A stretch of 19,763 nucleotides of DNA, taken from positions 1 to 19,763 of the forward strand of contig JANLZB010000048.1 of assembly GCA_031366005.1 (NCBI GenBank), in the 5' to 3' direction. Both the position numbers and the translations under genes were made by a program. Of the stretch, positions 7,076-17,000 are shown in pieces. Every line of letters begins with the position of its first letter. Position 1 is the stretch's first letter. Source of the DNA: JANLUX01 sp031366005. GTDB taxonomy: Bacteria > Bacteroidota > Bacteroidia > AKYH767-A > OLB10. The notes beneath the pieces are model-generated. The model searched no databases. It saw only the letters and a list, made by a program, of their open reading frames with translations, and was not told where the DNA came from.

Positions 7076-7144
7076 ATCTTTGCTAATTTTAATATAACAC
7101 TTTGTCTTATAATTAATATTATGTTAAATTGATTATTCTAAATA

Positions 7145-7167
7145 AAAGGGAACTGATAGCTCCCTTT
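7145..7167. terminator. Shared terminator between lpxB and the TPR gene
   Basis: AAAGGGA (7145-7151) pairs with TCCCTTT (7161-7167). The 9-nt loop contains a further CT/AG pair. On the minus strand the stem runs into TTTTATT, a good end for the TPR gene. On the plus strand only a short TTTCTCTC follows, so it is probably weaker for lpxB. Convergent gene ends on both sides support a bidirectional role. Confidence 0.65.
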
Positions 7168-7180
7168 CTCTCATAATTCT

Positions 7181-8329
7181 CTATTTAATAGCCTCCATTG
7201 CCTTCTTCATTTCTTCGGCTTTTGGCATATCACCTAATCGTAAATACAATTGCTTTAATGAATTTATAGTTGCTATATCTTTTGGATTCAATTGGTAAGC
7301 TTTTTCAAAATATGGTTTTGCTTCACCAAACTTAGCATCAAACTGTGTTTTAAGCTTATCAAATTCCGCCTGTTTGCTTGGCGGTAATTTATTCGCTTTG
7401 TCAACCATTTCAACTCCCTGGTTAAATATTAATGCTCCCAAATTATAATTCGCATCAAAATATTGCGGATTTAATTCAATAGCTTTTTTATAAGCGGCAA
7501 TTGCTACTTCCTGGTTACCGGCTTTATCATTAATATTTCCTTTTACGGAATATAAATTCGCATTGCTTGGATCTAAAGCTATTGCCTGATCAATCATTCC
7601 TAACGCTTCCTTATCTTTTCCACTAATAAGATAAATATTCAATTGATCCAGCATCAGGTTTGCATCTGCAGGATATTTTTGACGGCCGGCTTGAAGTGTT
7701 ACTATAGCATTAGCTGTATCTTTTTCTGCCAGGTAAATTTTTGAAAGAAAATTATATCCTTTTGCACCCTGATAATTTAAATCAATAATTTGCTGATAGT
7801 ATTTCTTAGCTTTAACATAATCCTTTGCTTTTTCCGCTGCCAAAGCTGCGTTATAAATAGCCAGAGTATCTGTTTTGCTGAAATAAGTTTTGCTGATGTC
7901 TGCTGATGACTCAAACATATTCACTGCTCCTGAATAATCTTTATCCCTGAATTTATCCACACCTTCATTTAAAAATTGCGAACCAAGAATTGCAATGCTT
8001 TTATCCAAATCGTCTTTGTATTCTTTTTTTGAATCAAGTTCCAATGTCTTCTGGTATGATTTATAAGCTTCTTGTAACGAACCCGGTTTCAGTACAGTGA
8101 ATTCAGGTTTTTTACTCTCATAAATTGCATGATAAATTAATCCCCTGTAATACCAGGTTTTAGCCATTCCTATTGTTGATTCATTGGCTGCTGCCTGATC
8201 AATTGCTTCTTTGGCTTTATCAAGGTCATCATAACGTAGATAATTATATGCCGTTTGAACCTGGGCTTTTTGAGCAAATGCTAAATTGCTTATTGCAAGG
8301 ATTGTAAATACAAGAATGATTTTTTTCAT
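7181..8329 (-). CDS. Exported tetratricopeptide repeat protein
   Basis: A 382-residue protein with an N-terminal signal peptide (basic MKK, hydrophobic core, cleavage likely after AFA at 19). It is expected in the periplasm or at the outer membrane; no lipobox Cys is present. The mature part is a near-continuous series of TPR helix pairs. Clear repeats lie at about 118-150, 155-188, 190-222, 224-254 and 257-290 (the last with AIAAYKKAIELNPQ), and another near 335-350 ending in AYQLNP. An insertion, VDKANKLPPSKQ, sits before that one. TPR arrays act as protein-protein scaffolds; the partner is unknown. It lies 98 bp downstream of gyrA on the same strand, with no TAnnTTTG promoter seen between them, so co-transcription is likely. 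Confidence 0.9.
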   Translation of the reverse strand: MKKIILVFTILAISNLAFAQKAQVQTAYNYLRYDDLDKAKEAIDQAAANESTIGMAKTWYYRGLIYHAIYESKKPEFTVLKPGSLQEAYKSYQKTLELDSKKEYKDDLDKSIAILGSQFLNEGVDKFRDKDYSGAVNMFESSADISKTYFSKTDTLAIYNAALAAEKAKDYVKAKKYYQQIIDLNYQGAKGYNFLSKIYLAEKDTANAIVTLQAGRQKYPADANLMLDQLNIYLISGKDKEALGMIDQAIALDPSNANLYSVKGNINDKAGNQEVAIAAYKKAIELNPQYFDANYNLGALIFNQGVEMVDKANKLPPSKQAEFDKLKTQFDAKFGEAKPYFEKAYQLNPKDIATINSLKQLYLRLGDMPKAEEMKKAMEAIK

Positions 8330-8427
8330 ATTTTGAGTTTAAGATTCAATGTTTAAGATCAAAGTTCAATCTCTTCATTCGTAAATTCATTTCCGATACA
8401 TGGGATCGTATTCGTAGATATTCCCTT

Positions 8428-11007
8428 TTATTCTTCAGGATTTGTTTCTTCTGTTGTATTTGAATTATCCACATCACCTTGTTCATTTGATTCATCAGAA
8501 GGATTTATATTTGATTCTGACTGCGGCTCAACACCAATTGCATCTTCAATAATTGTGGGAGTTACAATCTCTTCCACTTTTGCAACGGATGCAATTTCAT
8601 CATCATCATCAAGCTTTATTAATCTAACTCCTTGTGTTGCTCTTCCCATAACTCGCAATTCATCCACAGGCATACGAATAGTTATGCCGGATTTATTAAT
8701 GATCATTAAATCATCACTTGCAAGCACCGCCTTAATGGCAATTAGTTTACCTGTTTTATCTGTAACATTAATTGTTTTTACTCCTTTAGCACCACGATTT
8801 GTAACACGGTATTCATCAATATCAGATCGCTTGCCATAACCTTTTTCACTCACCACCAATATGGTTTCTTTTTCAGCATCCTGGATGCAAATCATACCAA
8901 CTACTTTATCAGGTTTCTCTCCTAATTTAACACCGCAAACGCCAATTGAATTTCTTCCAACTGCACGCACAGTTTTTTCATTGAACCGTACTAATTTTCC
9001 ATTAGTTGTCGCAAGCATGATCTCGTTATTACCATTGGTAAGACGTGCTTCCAACAATTGATCTCCTTCTTCAATATTAATGGCATTGATACCATTTTGT
9101 CTTGGACGCGAATACGCTTCTAAGGTTGTTTTCTTAATGGTTCCATCGTTAGTACACATTACAATAAAATTATTGTTGATGTATTCCTGATCTTCCAGAT
9201 CTTTCACATTAATAAAAGCTTTCACTTTATCATCAGGTGTGATACTGATTAAATTCTGAATTGCCCTTCCTTTTTGATTCTTATTTCCTTCAGGCACTTC
9301 ATAGGCTCTAAGCCAGAAACATTTTCCTTTCTCCGTAAAGAGCAATAAATAATTATGATTGGTTGCAACAAATAAATGCTCTACAAAATCCTCATCACGA
9401 GTTGCGGTTCCCATTGAACCTCTTCCGCCACGACCTTGTGTACGGTATTCATCTAATGGTGTGCGTTTGATATAACCCATGTGAGAAATCGTGATCACTA
9501 CTGCCTCATCAGCAATTAATTCTTCCATAGAAAAATCATCTCCGGAAAAAACAATTTCAGTTCTGCGAGGGTCACCGTATTTCTCTAACATCTCAGTCAT
9601 CTCCACTTTCAGAATGCTGAATCTTATCTTTTCATCACCAAGCACTTCTTTGTACCAATCAATCAGCTTCATCAGTTCAGCATATTCAGCTTTGATTTTA
9701 TCCCGTTCTAAACCGGTAAGTCTCTGCAGCCTTAATTCAAGAATTGCTTTTGATTGAATTTCGGTCAAAGCAAAATTTGCCATCAAGCCGGTTTTAGCTT
9801 CATCAGGTGTTTGTGATTTACGGATTAATGCAATCACTTCATCAAGATGATCTAACGCAATAAGCAATCCTTCCAATATATGTGCGCGTTTCTCTGCTTC
9901 TGCTAACTCATATCTTGTTTTGCGGATTAATACTTCGTGACGGTGCTCTACATAATGATGAATTAAATCTTTAAGATTCAACATCATGGGCCTGCCATGC
10001 ACTAATGCAATATTATTAATGCTAAAAGAAGTTTGAAGTGAAGTGTATTTGTATAAATTATTCAAAACAACGTTAGCCATTGCATCACGTTTTATCTCAT
10101 ACACCACTCTCATTCCATCACGATCCGATTCATCGCGTATATCACTTATTCCTTCTAATTTCTTTTCATTAATCAGGTCAACGGTTTTCTTAATCATTTC
10201 AGCCTTGTTCACCTGAAAAGGAATTTCCGTAACAATAATCCGCTCACGGTTGCCTTCCATATTTTCAATGGTTGCTTTAGCGCGAAGTACCACACGACCA
10301 CGACCTGTTGCATAAGCTTCTTTAACTCCGCTCATTCCATAAATAATTCCACCTGTTGGAAAGTCAGGAGCTTTTACATGTTGCGATAATTCTTCAATTG
10401 TGATATCTCTGTTTTCAATATAAGCGATAACGGCATTCAACACTTCTGTTATGTTATGCGGAGCCATATTAGTGGCCATACCAACAGCAATTCCTGAAGC
10501 TCCATTCACTAAAAGATTAGGAATCTTAGCAGGTAAAACAGTGGGCTCTTCTAATGTATCATCAAAATTCAAACGGAAATCAACAGTATCTTTATCAATA
10601 TCAGCCAGCATTTCTTCCGCAATCTTTTTTAGCCTTGCTTCAGTATATCGCATTGCTGCTGGACTGTCGCCATCAACAGAACCAAAATTTCCCTGGCCAT
10701 CCACTAATGGATAGCGTAAGCTCCACACCTGCGCCATACGAACCATCGCATCATAAACAGAAGTATCTCCATGAGGGTGATACTTACCAAGCACCTCCCC
10801 TACTATTCTTGCTGATTTTTTATAAGGACGATTGGAGAGTACACCCAAATCCAACATCCCAAACAAAACCCTGCGATGAACAGGTTTTAATCCATCACGC
10901 ACATCGGGTAATGCACGCGATACGATCACTGACATTGAATAATCAATGTAAGCTGTTTTCATTTCATCTTCAATGTTAATCCTGATTATTTTTTCGCCTT
11001 CTGCCAT
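8428..11007 (-). CDS. gyrA: DNA gyrase subunit A
   Basis: The breakage-reunion subunit of the A2B2 gyrase that introduces negative supercoils. The 859-residue protein has the catalytic tyrosine at 121 in AAMRYTEAR. The quinolone-contact region is HPHGDTSVYD (77-86), with Thr at the position of E. coli Ser83 and Asp at that of Asp87. A coiled-coil/tower region follows, with ILELRLQRLTGLE near 422-434. The GyrA box is QGRGGRG (524-530), a variant of QRRGGKG, and separates gyrase from topoisomerase IV ParC. The C-terminal beta-pinwheel is visible as repeated blades ending NRGAKGVKTI and GRATQGVRLI, then a polar acidic tail of about 55 residues. The ATG at 11007 gives the usual N terminus. It shares a 329-bp palindromic promoter region with divergent clpC and is followed by the TPR gene. 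Confidence 0.98.
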   Translation of the reverse strand: MAEGEKIIRINIEDEMKTAYIDYSMSVIVSRALPDVRDGLKPVHRRVLFGMLDLGVLSNRPYKKSARIVGEVLGKYHPHGDTSVYDAMVRMAQVWSLRYPLVDGQGNFGSVDGDSPAAMRYTEARLKKIAEEMLADIDKDTVDFRLNFDDTLEEPTVLPAKIPNLLVNGASGIAVGMATNMAPHNITEVLNAVIAYIENRDITIEELSQHVKAPDFPTGGIIYGMSGVKEAYATGRGRVVLRAKATIENMEGNRERIIVTEIPFQVNKAEMIKKTVDLINEKKLEGISDIRDESDRDGMRVVYEIKRDAMANVVLNNLYKYTSLQTSFSINNIALVHGRPMMLNLKDLIHHYVEHRHEVLIRKTRYELAEAEKRAHILEGLLIALDHLDEVIALIRKSQTPDEAKTGLMANFALTEIQSKAILELRLQRLTGLERDKIKAEYAELMKLIDWYKEVLGDEKIRFSILKVEMTEMLEKYGDPRRTEIVFSGDDFSMEELIADEAVVITISHMGYIKRTPLDEYRTQGRGGRGSMGTATRDEDFVEHLFVATNHNYLLLFTEKGKCFWLRAYEVPEGNKNQKGRAIQNLISITPDDKVKAFINVKDLEDQEYINNNFIVMCTNDGTIKKTTLEAYSRPRQNGINAINIEEGDQLLEARLTNGNNEIMLATTNGKLVRFNEKTVRAVGRNSIGVCGVKLGEKPDKVVGMICIQDAEKETILVVSEKGYGKRSDIDEYRVTNRGAKGVKTINVTDKTGKLIAIKAVLASDDLMIINKSGITIRMPVDELRVMGRATQGVRLIKLDDDDEIASVAKVEEIVTPTIIEDAIGVEPQSESNINPSDESNEQGDVDNSNTTEETNPEE

Positions 11008-11111
11008 AAAATGTTAATAGTTGTATGATATATTGTCAGTAAATTTAAGTGTGCTAAAACCGTAATTTCGTTGTGTTAATAGCGATGTTGATAAAACAGT
11101 TTTCAGAGAGA

Positions 11112-11119
11112 CAAAGATA
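11112..11119 (-). promoter_or_regulatory. Candidate gyrA promoter (-7 element)
   Basis: The minus strand reads TATCTTTG, a perfect match to the Bacteroidota TAnnTTTG element, facing gyrA. A start near 11106 would leave a leader of about 100 nt. No TTG -33 box was found at 17-23 bp. It overlaps the central hairpin of the palindrome and mirrors the plus-strand element at 11134-11141. Confidence 0.5.
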
Positions 11120-11133
11120 AGTATTCGAAGTCA

Positions 11134-11141
11134 TACTTTTG
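11134..11141 (+). promoter_or_regulatory. Candidate clpC promoter (-7 element)
   Basis: TACTTTTG is a perfect match to TAnnTTTG and faces clpC. A start near 11147 gives a leader of about 190 nt, which would carry the right arm of the palindrome. No clear -33 TTG is seen. It is the only perfect plus-strand match I found in the gap before clpC. Confidence 0.45.
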
Positions 11142-11336
11142 AGTGAAACAAAACAGTATTTTATCAACATAGCAATGTGCACGTAATAACACAACATACA
11201 CATTGACAGACGAAATACAAAACCGTATCTTAGGCACGTTATTAGCATATAATCAGTGAAAAAAATTCTTTAATTAAACAGAAATAAAACCTTTTTAAAT
11301 TGAACAACGTAGAACTCCTCAAAACAATTAATATAT

Positions 11337-13874
11337 ATGGAAGCTAAATTTTCACCCCGGGTAAAAGACGTAATCACTTACAGCAGAGAAGAAGCATTGC
11401 GTTTAGGGCACGATTATATTGGTACCGAACATTTATTGCTTGGCCTCATCCGTGAAGGAGAAGGCATGGCAATTAAGTTTTTAAAATCGCTCAATATCAA
11501 TCTTGTCGAATTAAGAAAATCAATTGAGAATGCAGTGAAGGGCAGCACCGGAACTGTTTCAAATCTCAATAATATTCCGCTTACCAAACAGGCGGAAAAA
11601 GCATTGAAGATAACTTACCTTGAAGCAAAAATTTTCAAGAGCGAGATTATCGGAACTGAACATTTGTTGCTTTCGATTTTAAAAGACGAAGACAACATTG
11701 CAACTCAAATTCTAAATCAGTTTGGTGTTACTTATGATATTATGAGAGAAGAATTAGAAATGTTTAAATCCAATTTCAGAGCAGAATCTCCTCAGTCGTC
11801 TTCTGATGATGATCCTTATTCTAAGGATGATGATGGACCGTCATTCGGTACTTCAAAGAAAGCCGGTGACAGTAAATCCAAAACTCCGGTGCTTGATAAC
11901 TTCGGACGTGATTTAACCAAAGCTGCTGAAGAAGGTAAACTGGATCCTATTGTTGGTCGTGAGAAAGAGATTGAGCGTGTATCACAGATTTTATCGCGCA
12001 GAAAAAAGAACAATCCTATTCTGATAGGTGAACCTGGTGTGGGTAAATCAGCGATTGCTGAAGGACTTGCCTTGCGTATCATTCAACGTAAAGTTTCCAG
12101 AATTTTATTCAATAAAAGAATTGTTACCCTTGATCTTGCTTCTTTAGTTGCCGGTACCAAATACCGTGGTCAATTTGAAGAGCGAATGAAAGCGGTGATG
12201 AATGAACTGGAAAAATCGCCTGATGTAATTTTATTTATTGATGAGATTCATACCATCATTGGTGCAGGTGGAGCTTCAGGATCGCTTGATGCATCCAATA
12301 TGTTTAAGCCTGCTCTTGCTCGTGGAGAAATTCAATGTATAGGTGCAACTACCTTAGATGAGTATCGTCAGTACATTGAAAAAGATGGTGCATTAGACCG
12401 TAGATTTCAGCGCGTAGTAGTTGATCCAACTTCTATAGATGAAACAATACAGATTCTTCAAAACATTAAAGATCGTTATGAAGAACATCATCATGTAAAT
12501 TATACACCTGCAGCCATTGAAGCTTGTGTTAAATTAACAAGTCGTTATATTACTGATCGTTTTTTACCGGATAAAGCCATTGATGCATTGGATGAAGCTG
12601 GTTCGCGTGTGCATATTTCCAACATACATGTTCCGCCAAATATTATTGAGCTTGAAACAAAAGTTCAGGATATAAAGAATGAGAAAAATCGTGTGGTACG
12701 CAGTCAGAAATATGAAGAAGCTGCACGTTTGCGTGATACAGAAAAACAATTGTTAGAGCAATTGGAAGCTGCTAAGAAAACGTGGGAAGAAGAAACAAAA
12801 ACACAGCGTTACACGGTTGACCTTGAAAATGTTTCTGAAGTGGTAGCGATGATGAGCGGTATTCCTGTAAACAGAATTGCACAGGCAGAAACTGCCCGGT
12901 TAATAAAAATGCCGGAAGAGTTGCGCGGAAAAGTAATTGGTCAGGATGAAGCTGTGAAGAAAGTTGTGAAAGCTATTCAACGGAACCGTGCAGGATTGAA
13001 AGATCCGAACAAACCAATCGGGACTTTTATTTTCCTTGGTCCTACGGGAGTTGGTAAAACAGAATTAGCAAAAGTATTAAGCCGTTATTTATTTGACAGC
13101 GAAGATTCACTCATTCGTATTGACATGAGTGAATACATGGAAAAATTTGCAGTATCACGTTTGATCGGAGCGCCTCCGGGATATGTGGGTTATGAAGAAG
13201 GTGGACAGTTGACTGAACGCGTTAGACGTAAACCATATTCTGTTGTGTTGTTAGATGAAATAGAAAAAGCACATCCGGATGTATTCAACCTGATGTTACA
13301 GGTTTTAGATGATGGTCAATTGACAGATAGTTTAGGACGTAAAGTAGATTTCAAAAACACAATTGTGATTATGACTTCTAACATTGGTTCGCGTCAGTTG
13401 AAAGATTTCGGATTGGGTGTTGGATTTAATTCAGGTGCACGTCAAAGTCAGTCGGAAGAAAATACACGGAGTGTGATTGAGAATTCTTTAAAGAAAGCAT
13501 TTGCTCCTGAATTCCTAAACCGTATTGATGATGTTGTAATCTTTAACAGTTTGACCAAAGATGATATTCATAAAATCATTGACATCGAATTGGATTATCT
13601 CTATAAACGTGTAAACGAGTTAGGATACAAGATCAAACTTACCGAAGAGGCAAAAGATTTTCTCTCTGAAAAAGGATACGACTCAGCCTTTGGTGCACGG
13701 CCATTAAAACGTGCTATCCAGAAATATGTGGAAGATCCATTGGCAGAAGAAATCATAAAAGCAGAATTAAGTGAAGGCGATATGTTTGAGCTTACGCATG
13801 ATAAAGATGCGGATGTATTGCGCATCATCATGACCAAACCTGCGAAGCCGAGGAAGAAAAAAGAAGAGAGTTAA
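11337..13874 (+). CDS. clpC: ClpC-type AAA+ unfoldase
   Basis: Hsp100 chaperone that unfolds proteins and feeds them to ClpP, or remodels them, in the cytoplasm. The 845-residue protein has two Clp N-terminal repeats (about 1-70 and 80-145, each with GTEHLLL), an acidic serine-rich linker (150-185), and AAA-1 with Walker A GEPGVGKS (231-238), pore loop GTKYRG (273-278) and Walker B ILFIDE (298-303). A UVR-like coiled middle segment with YEEAARLRD (459-467) is typical of ClpC rather than ClpB. AAA-2 has Walker A GPTGVGKT (568-575), pore loop GYVGYE (615-620) and Walker B VVLLDE (636-641), then a D2-small domain. The ATG at 11337 matches the family start MEAKFSPRVK. It is monocistronic: a strong terminator follows within about 60 bp. 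The long leader contains half of the palindrome shared with gyrA. Confidence 0.97.
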   Translation: MEAKFSPRVKDVITYSREEALRLGHDYIGTEHLLLGLIREGEGMAIKFLKSLNINLVELRKSIENAVKGSTGTVSNLNNIPLTKQAEKALKITYLEAKIFKSEIIGTEHLLLSILKDEDNIATQILNQFGVTYDIMREELEMFKSNFRAESPQSSSDDDPYSKDDDGPSFGTSKKAGDSKSKTPVLDNFGRDLTKAAEEGKLDPIVGREKEIERVSQILSRRKKNNPILIGEPGVGKSAIAEGLALRIIQRKVSRILFNKRIVTLDLASLVAGTKYRGQFEERMKAVMNELEKSPDVILFIDEIHTIIGAGGASGSLDASNMFKPALARGEIQCIGATTLDEYRQYIEKDGALDRRFQRVVVDPTSIDETIQILQNIKDRYEEHHHVNYTPAAIEACVKLTSRYITDRFLPDKAIDALDEAGSRVHISNIHVPPNIIELETKVQDIKNEKNRVVRSQKYEEAARLRDTEKQLLEQLEAAKKTWEEETKTQRYTVDLENVSEVVAMMSGIPVNRIAQAETARLIKMPEELRGKVIGQDEAVKKVVKAIQRNRAGLKDPNKPIGTFIFLGPTGVGKTELAKVLSRYLFDSEDSLIRIDMSEYMEKFAVSRLIGAPPGYVGYEEGGQLTERVRRKPYSVVLLDEIEKAHPDVFNLMLQVLDDGQLTDSLGRKVDFKNTIVIMTSNIGSRQLKDFGLGVGFNSGARQSQSEENTRSVIENSLKKAFAPEFLNRIDDVVIFNSLTKDDIHKIIDIELDYLYKRVNELGYKIKLTEEAKDFLSEKGYDSAFGARPLKRAIQKYVEDPLAEEIIKAELSEGDMFELTHDKDADVLRIIMTKPAKPRKKKEES

Positions 13875-13894
13875 CATACTTTATTTAGAATAAT

Positions 13895-13930
13895 AAAAAG
13901 CCCTGCAAAATTTTTTGCAGGGCTTTTTTT
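13895..13930 (+). terminator. Strong intrinsic terminator after clpC
   Basis: GCCCTGCAAAA (13900-13910) pairs perfectly with TTTTGCAGGGC (13913-13923). A-run and T-run extensions on both sides give a seven-T tract at 13924-13930. The A-run before the stem makes it potentially bidirectional, but only plus-strand genes flank it. Confidence 0.92.
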
Positions 13931-13985
13931 ATCTGATCGCAGGATACTTTTTCAGAAAAAATTTACAATGGAATGACTTATTCTT

Positions 13986-13993
13986 TACTTTTG
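13986..13993 (+). promoter_or_regulatory. Candidate promoter (-7) of the secreted protein gene
   Basis: TACTTTTG is a perfect TAnnTTTG match 48 bp before the ATG at 14042 and downstream of the clpC terminator, where a new promoter is needed. A -33 TTG is not evident at normal spacing. Confidence 0.5.
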
Positions 13994-14041
13994 ATTATTC
14001 TGAAAATTCCCTCAATTCTTTAACACTTAAATCAAATCTTA

Positions 14042-17000
14042 ATGAGAAAAGCTTTACTTCTTACCTGTTTATTTATTCTAACATTACTCCTACCCGATCA
14101 CCTTTTTGCGCAGGACTGGGTTGCTAAAATGCGTGACCACAGCGTTAACTTTTTTGAAGTGCAAAAAGCCTTTAACAAATATTATCAGAAAAAAGAAAAA
14201 GAGCTGGAGAAAAAACAAAGGCGATCAAAAAAAGATCTTGAAGCAGATGGCGAAGAATCAGAAATACCTGGCTATACTCAATATAAGCGTTGGGAATGGC
14301 TGATGGCACCAAGGGTTTCGGCTTCCGGAGAAAGATTTAATCCCTCACAGGTATGGCAGGAATCGCAGAAGTATAAAGCGAAGTTTCCATCTAATACAGC
14401 TGCGGGCAACTGGACATTTATTGGTCCTTCCAATACCTCAGGTTTATCAGGAGCCGGACGCTTAAACTTTGTGCGGATTCATCCCAATAATCCTAATACA
14501 ATTTTTGTAGGTTCTCCCGCAGGTGGACTTTGGAAATCTACTGATGGTGGAATTACCTGGGCAACGAACACTGATCAGTTAGCGCAGGTAATTGGTTGTT
14601 CTGACCTGGCTATTGATCCAACAAATACAGATATAATGTATCTCGCCACCGGTGATGGTGATGGTGCGGATACTTATACTGTAGGAATACTTAAATCAAT
14701 TGATGGCGGTCTTACATGGAACACAACAGGACTTTCTTATTATATGGGTAATTCAAGGCAACTAAGTAAAATCCTTATTGATCCTTCAAATACCAGCAAC
14801 TTGATTGTTGCAGGTACTGGCGGAATATTCAGAAGTACAGATGCTGGCGTAACTTTTAATCAGGTGCAGGCTGGAACATTTAAAGATCTTGAATTCAAAC
14901 CGGGTGATCCTACAACAGTTTATGCCTGTGGTGCAGAGTTTTACAAATCAACAGATTCAGGTCAGACCTGGACTAAGATAACCTCAGGCTTACCCACAGC
15001 TGCAAATGTCAGTCGCATGGCAATAGCTGTTACTGCTGCCGATGCAAACTATATTTACCTGATTGCGGGATTGCCTGCACCGGGCTATGGCACTCAGGGA
15101 TTTTATAAGTCATCCAATAGCGGAACAAGCTTTGTTAATATAAGCACACCTGCTTTAGGTAATCAGCAATGGTATGATTTAGCCATAGCCGCATCGCCAA
15201 CCAACAGCCAGGAAATTGCTATTGGAGGACAAACAGATTTTATACGTTCTACTGATGGTGGAATAAACTGGAATGACATTGGAGGCATTACCCATGTTGA
15301 TTACCATGATATTATCTATACCAATGGAAATACGATGTATGTAACCAGCGATGGTGGTATTTATCGTACTACAAACAATGGCAGCAACTGGACAAACCTG
15401 AATCATAATCTTGCGATTTCAGAGATGTATGGCTTTGGTCAATCAGCCACTAATCAGAATTTAATGATACAAGGATGGCAGGACAATGGCACTAACCGTT
15501 ATAATGGTGTTAACTGGAGCTCCATTTTGGGAGGCGATGGAATGTTATGCTTTATTGACTGGAATGATGATCAGAAAATGTGGGCTGAATATTATAATGG
15601 AAGTCTGCAAAAATCTACTAATGGAGGAGCAAGCTTTTCAGTGGCTGACAATGGTATTAATGAAACTGGTGCATGGGTTACTCCATGGTTGCAGGATCCT
15701 ATTGTTCCATCAACCATTTATGCAGGCTTTGTAAATTTATGGAAAAGCCTTGACGGTGGAAATACCTGGACCGTTCTGAGTTCATTTTCAACTTCCACCA
15801 ATGTTACCAATTTTGCTGTTTCTCCTGCCAATAATCTGGTTATGTGGGTTGCGAAACCTGGAGAGCTATATCTGAGTGTGGATGGAGGATCTTTCTGGAC
15901 TTCAATAACAAATATTCCTGCTGGAACGATTACCGGAATTGCCTGTAGTAATACAGATGAAAATAAAGCCTGGATTACCTATTCAGGATTCAACAATAAT
16001 ATTAAGGTGCTTCAAACCGATGACCAGGGTGCTTCGTGGATAAATTTATCAGCTTCAGTTCCTAATATTCCTGTAAACTGTATTACCTATACAAATAATT
16101 CTAACGATGCAATTTATATAGGTACTGATGTGGGTGTTTTTTATAAAGATGCTTCTTTGAATGTGTGGCAACCATTTTATAGCGGTTTACCAAATGTACA
16201 AGTGACTCAGCTTTCCATTTTTTACGGTACACCTACTAAGTTGAGAGCATCTACCTACGGACGAGGCATGTGGGAATCTGACCTTTATATTCCCGGCAGT
16301 TATGCACCCACCGCATCATTTGTATCAGACAAGAGTATTTCATGTCCCGGAGCTGCTGTTCAGTTTACTGACTACTCCGCTGGACAGCCGACAGGATGGA
16401 ACTGGTCGTTTCCCGGAGGATCCCCATCTACATCCACCCAACAAAACCCTTTGGTATATTATAACACTCCCGGCGCATTTTCTGTTACACTTGATGTAAC
16501 AAATTCCATTGGCAATAACTCAGCAACTTATAATAATTTCATCACCATAACTTCCAGTCCTTTTAACGCACCTGCAACAACGGGTGCAACTATATGCGGA
16601 CCGGGAACTGTTAATTTATCAGCAACCGGTTCAGGCACTGGTACACTTCGCTGGTGGAATGCTCCGGGTGGAGGTAATGTGCTGGCAACAGGAAATACTT
16701 ATTCTCCCACTATAGCAGGGACAACAAATTTTTATGTTGATGAGGATTTTCCGGGAGGAGGAATTGAACAAGCAGGTGCAATAGACAATAGCATGGGTGC
16801 AGGAATGTTTTTTACTGCAAATGATATAAGAGGTTTATACTTTAATGTAACAAATCCTGTAAGAATAACTTCTTTTGAAGTTTATCCTAATTCGGACGGA
16901 AACCGCACCATCGAAATTTTAGATGCACTGGGAAATACTTTTGCTGACACTACCATTTTTATGACTGCAAGTCCTACAAATCCGCTTACTGTGAATGTTG

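Larger units (their letters stand above)
11070..11195. repeat. Nested imperfect palindrome in the gyrA-clpC gap
   Basis: The gene-free region 11008-11336 contains a nested inverted repeat centred near 11130. Outer arms are GTTGTGTTA (11070-11078) and TAACACAAC (11187-11195), perfect over 9 bp. Middle arms are ATGTTGATAAAA (11085-11096) and TTTTATCAACAT (11159-11170), perfect over 12 bp. Then come TTTCA (11101-11105) with TGAAA (11144-11148), and a central hairpin AAGTAT (11119-11124) with ATACTT (11133-11138). About 32 bp can pair in order. A further GTTATTA (11238-11244) is complementary to TAATAAC (11184-11190). Two -7 elements flank the centre. The rest of the gap, including 11250-11336, is plain AT-rich DNA where I see no further signal. 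Confidence 0.75.

Noticed and set aside
8377..8415. ATTCGTAAATTCAT and TATTCGTA between gyrA and the TPR gene, similar to part of the 94-bp repeat
   Set aside because: Only about 14 AT-rich bases match and the rest of the unit is absent, so chance is sufficient.
10750..10779. Thr82 in GyrA (E. coli Ser83 position) as a quinolone-resistance change
   Set aside because: Thr can be the native residue at this position, and resistance usually involves bulkier hydrophobic residues. Nothing can be concluded without relatives or phenotype.
10554..10979. A 141-codon plus-strand ORF
   Set aside because: It lies entirely antisense to the conserved N-terminal region of gyrA, and its product has no recognisable features.
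11184..11244. TAATAAC...GTTATTA pair 61 bp apart, resembling an integron attC site
   Set aside because: attC outer boxes should fit RYYYAAC and GTTRRRY. GTTATTA does not fit, no inner L boxes were found, and no integrase gene or cassette is present.
11054..11248. A 64-codon minus-strand ORF in the gyrA-clpC gap
   Set aside because: It coincides with the nested palindrome and the candidate promoters, has an unusual Cys-rich composition, and shows no start signals.
13915..14127. A 70-codon plus-strand ORF across the start of the secreted protein gene
   Set aside because: It begins inside the clpC terminator and overlaps the signal-peptide region of the real gene in another frame.
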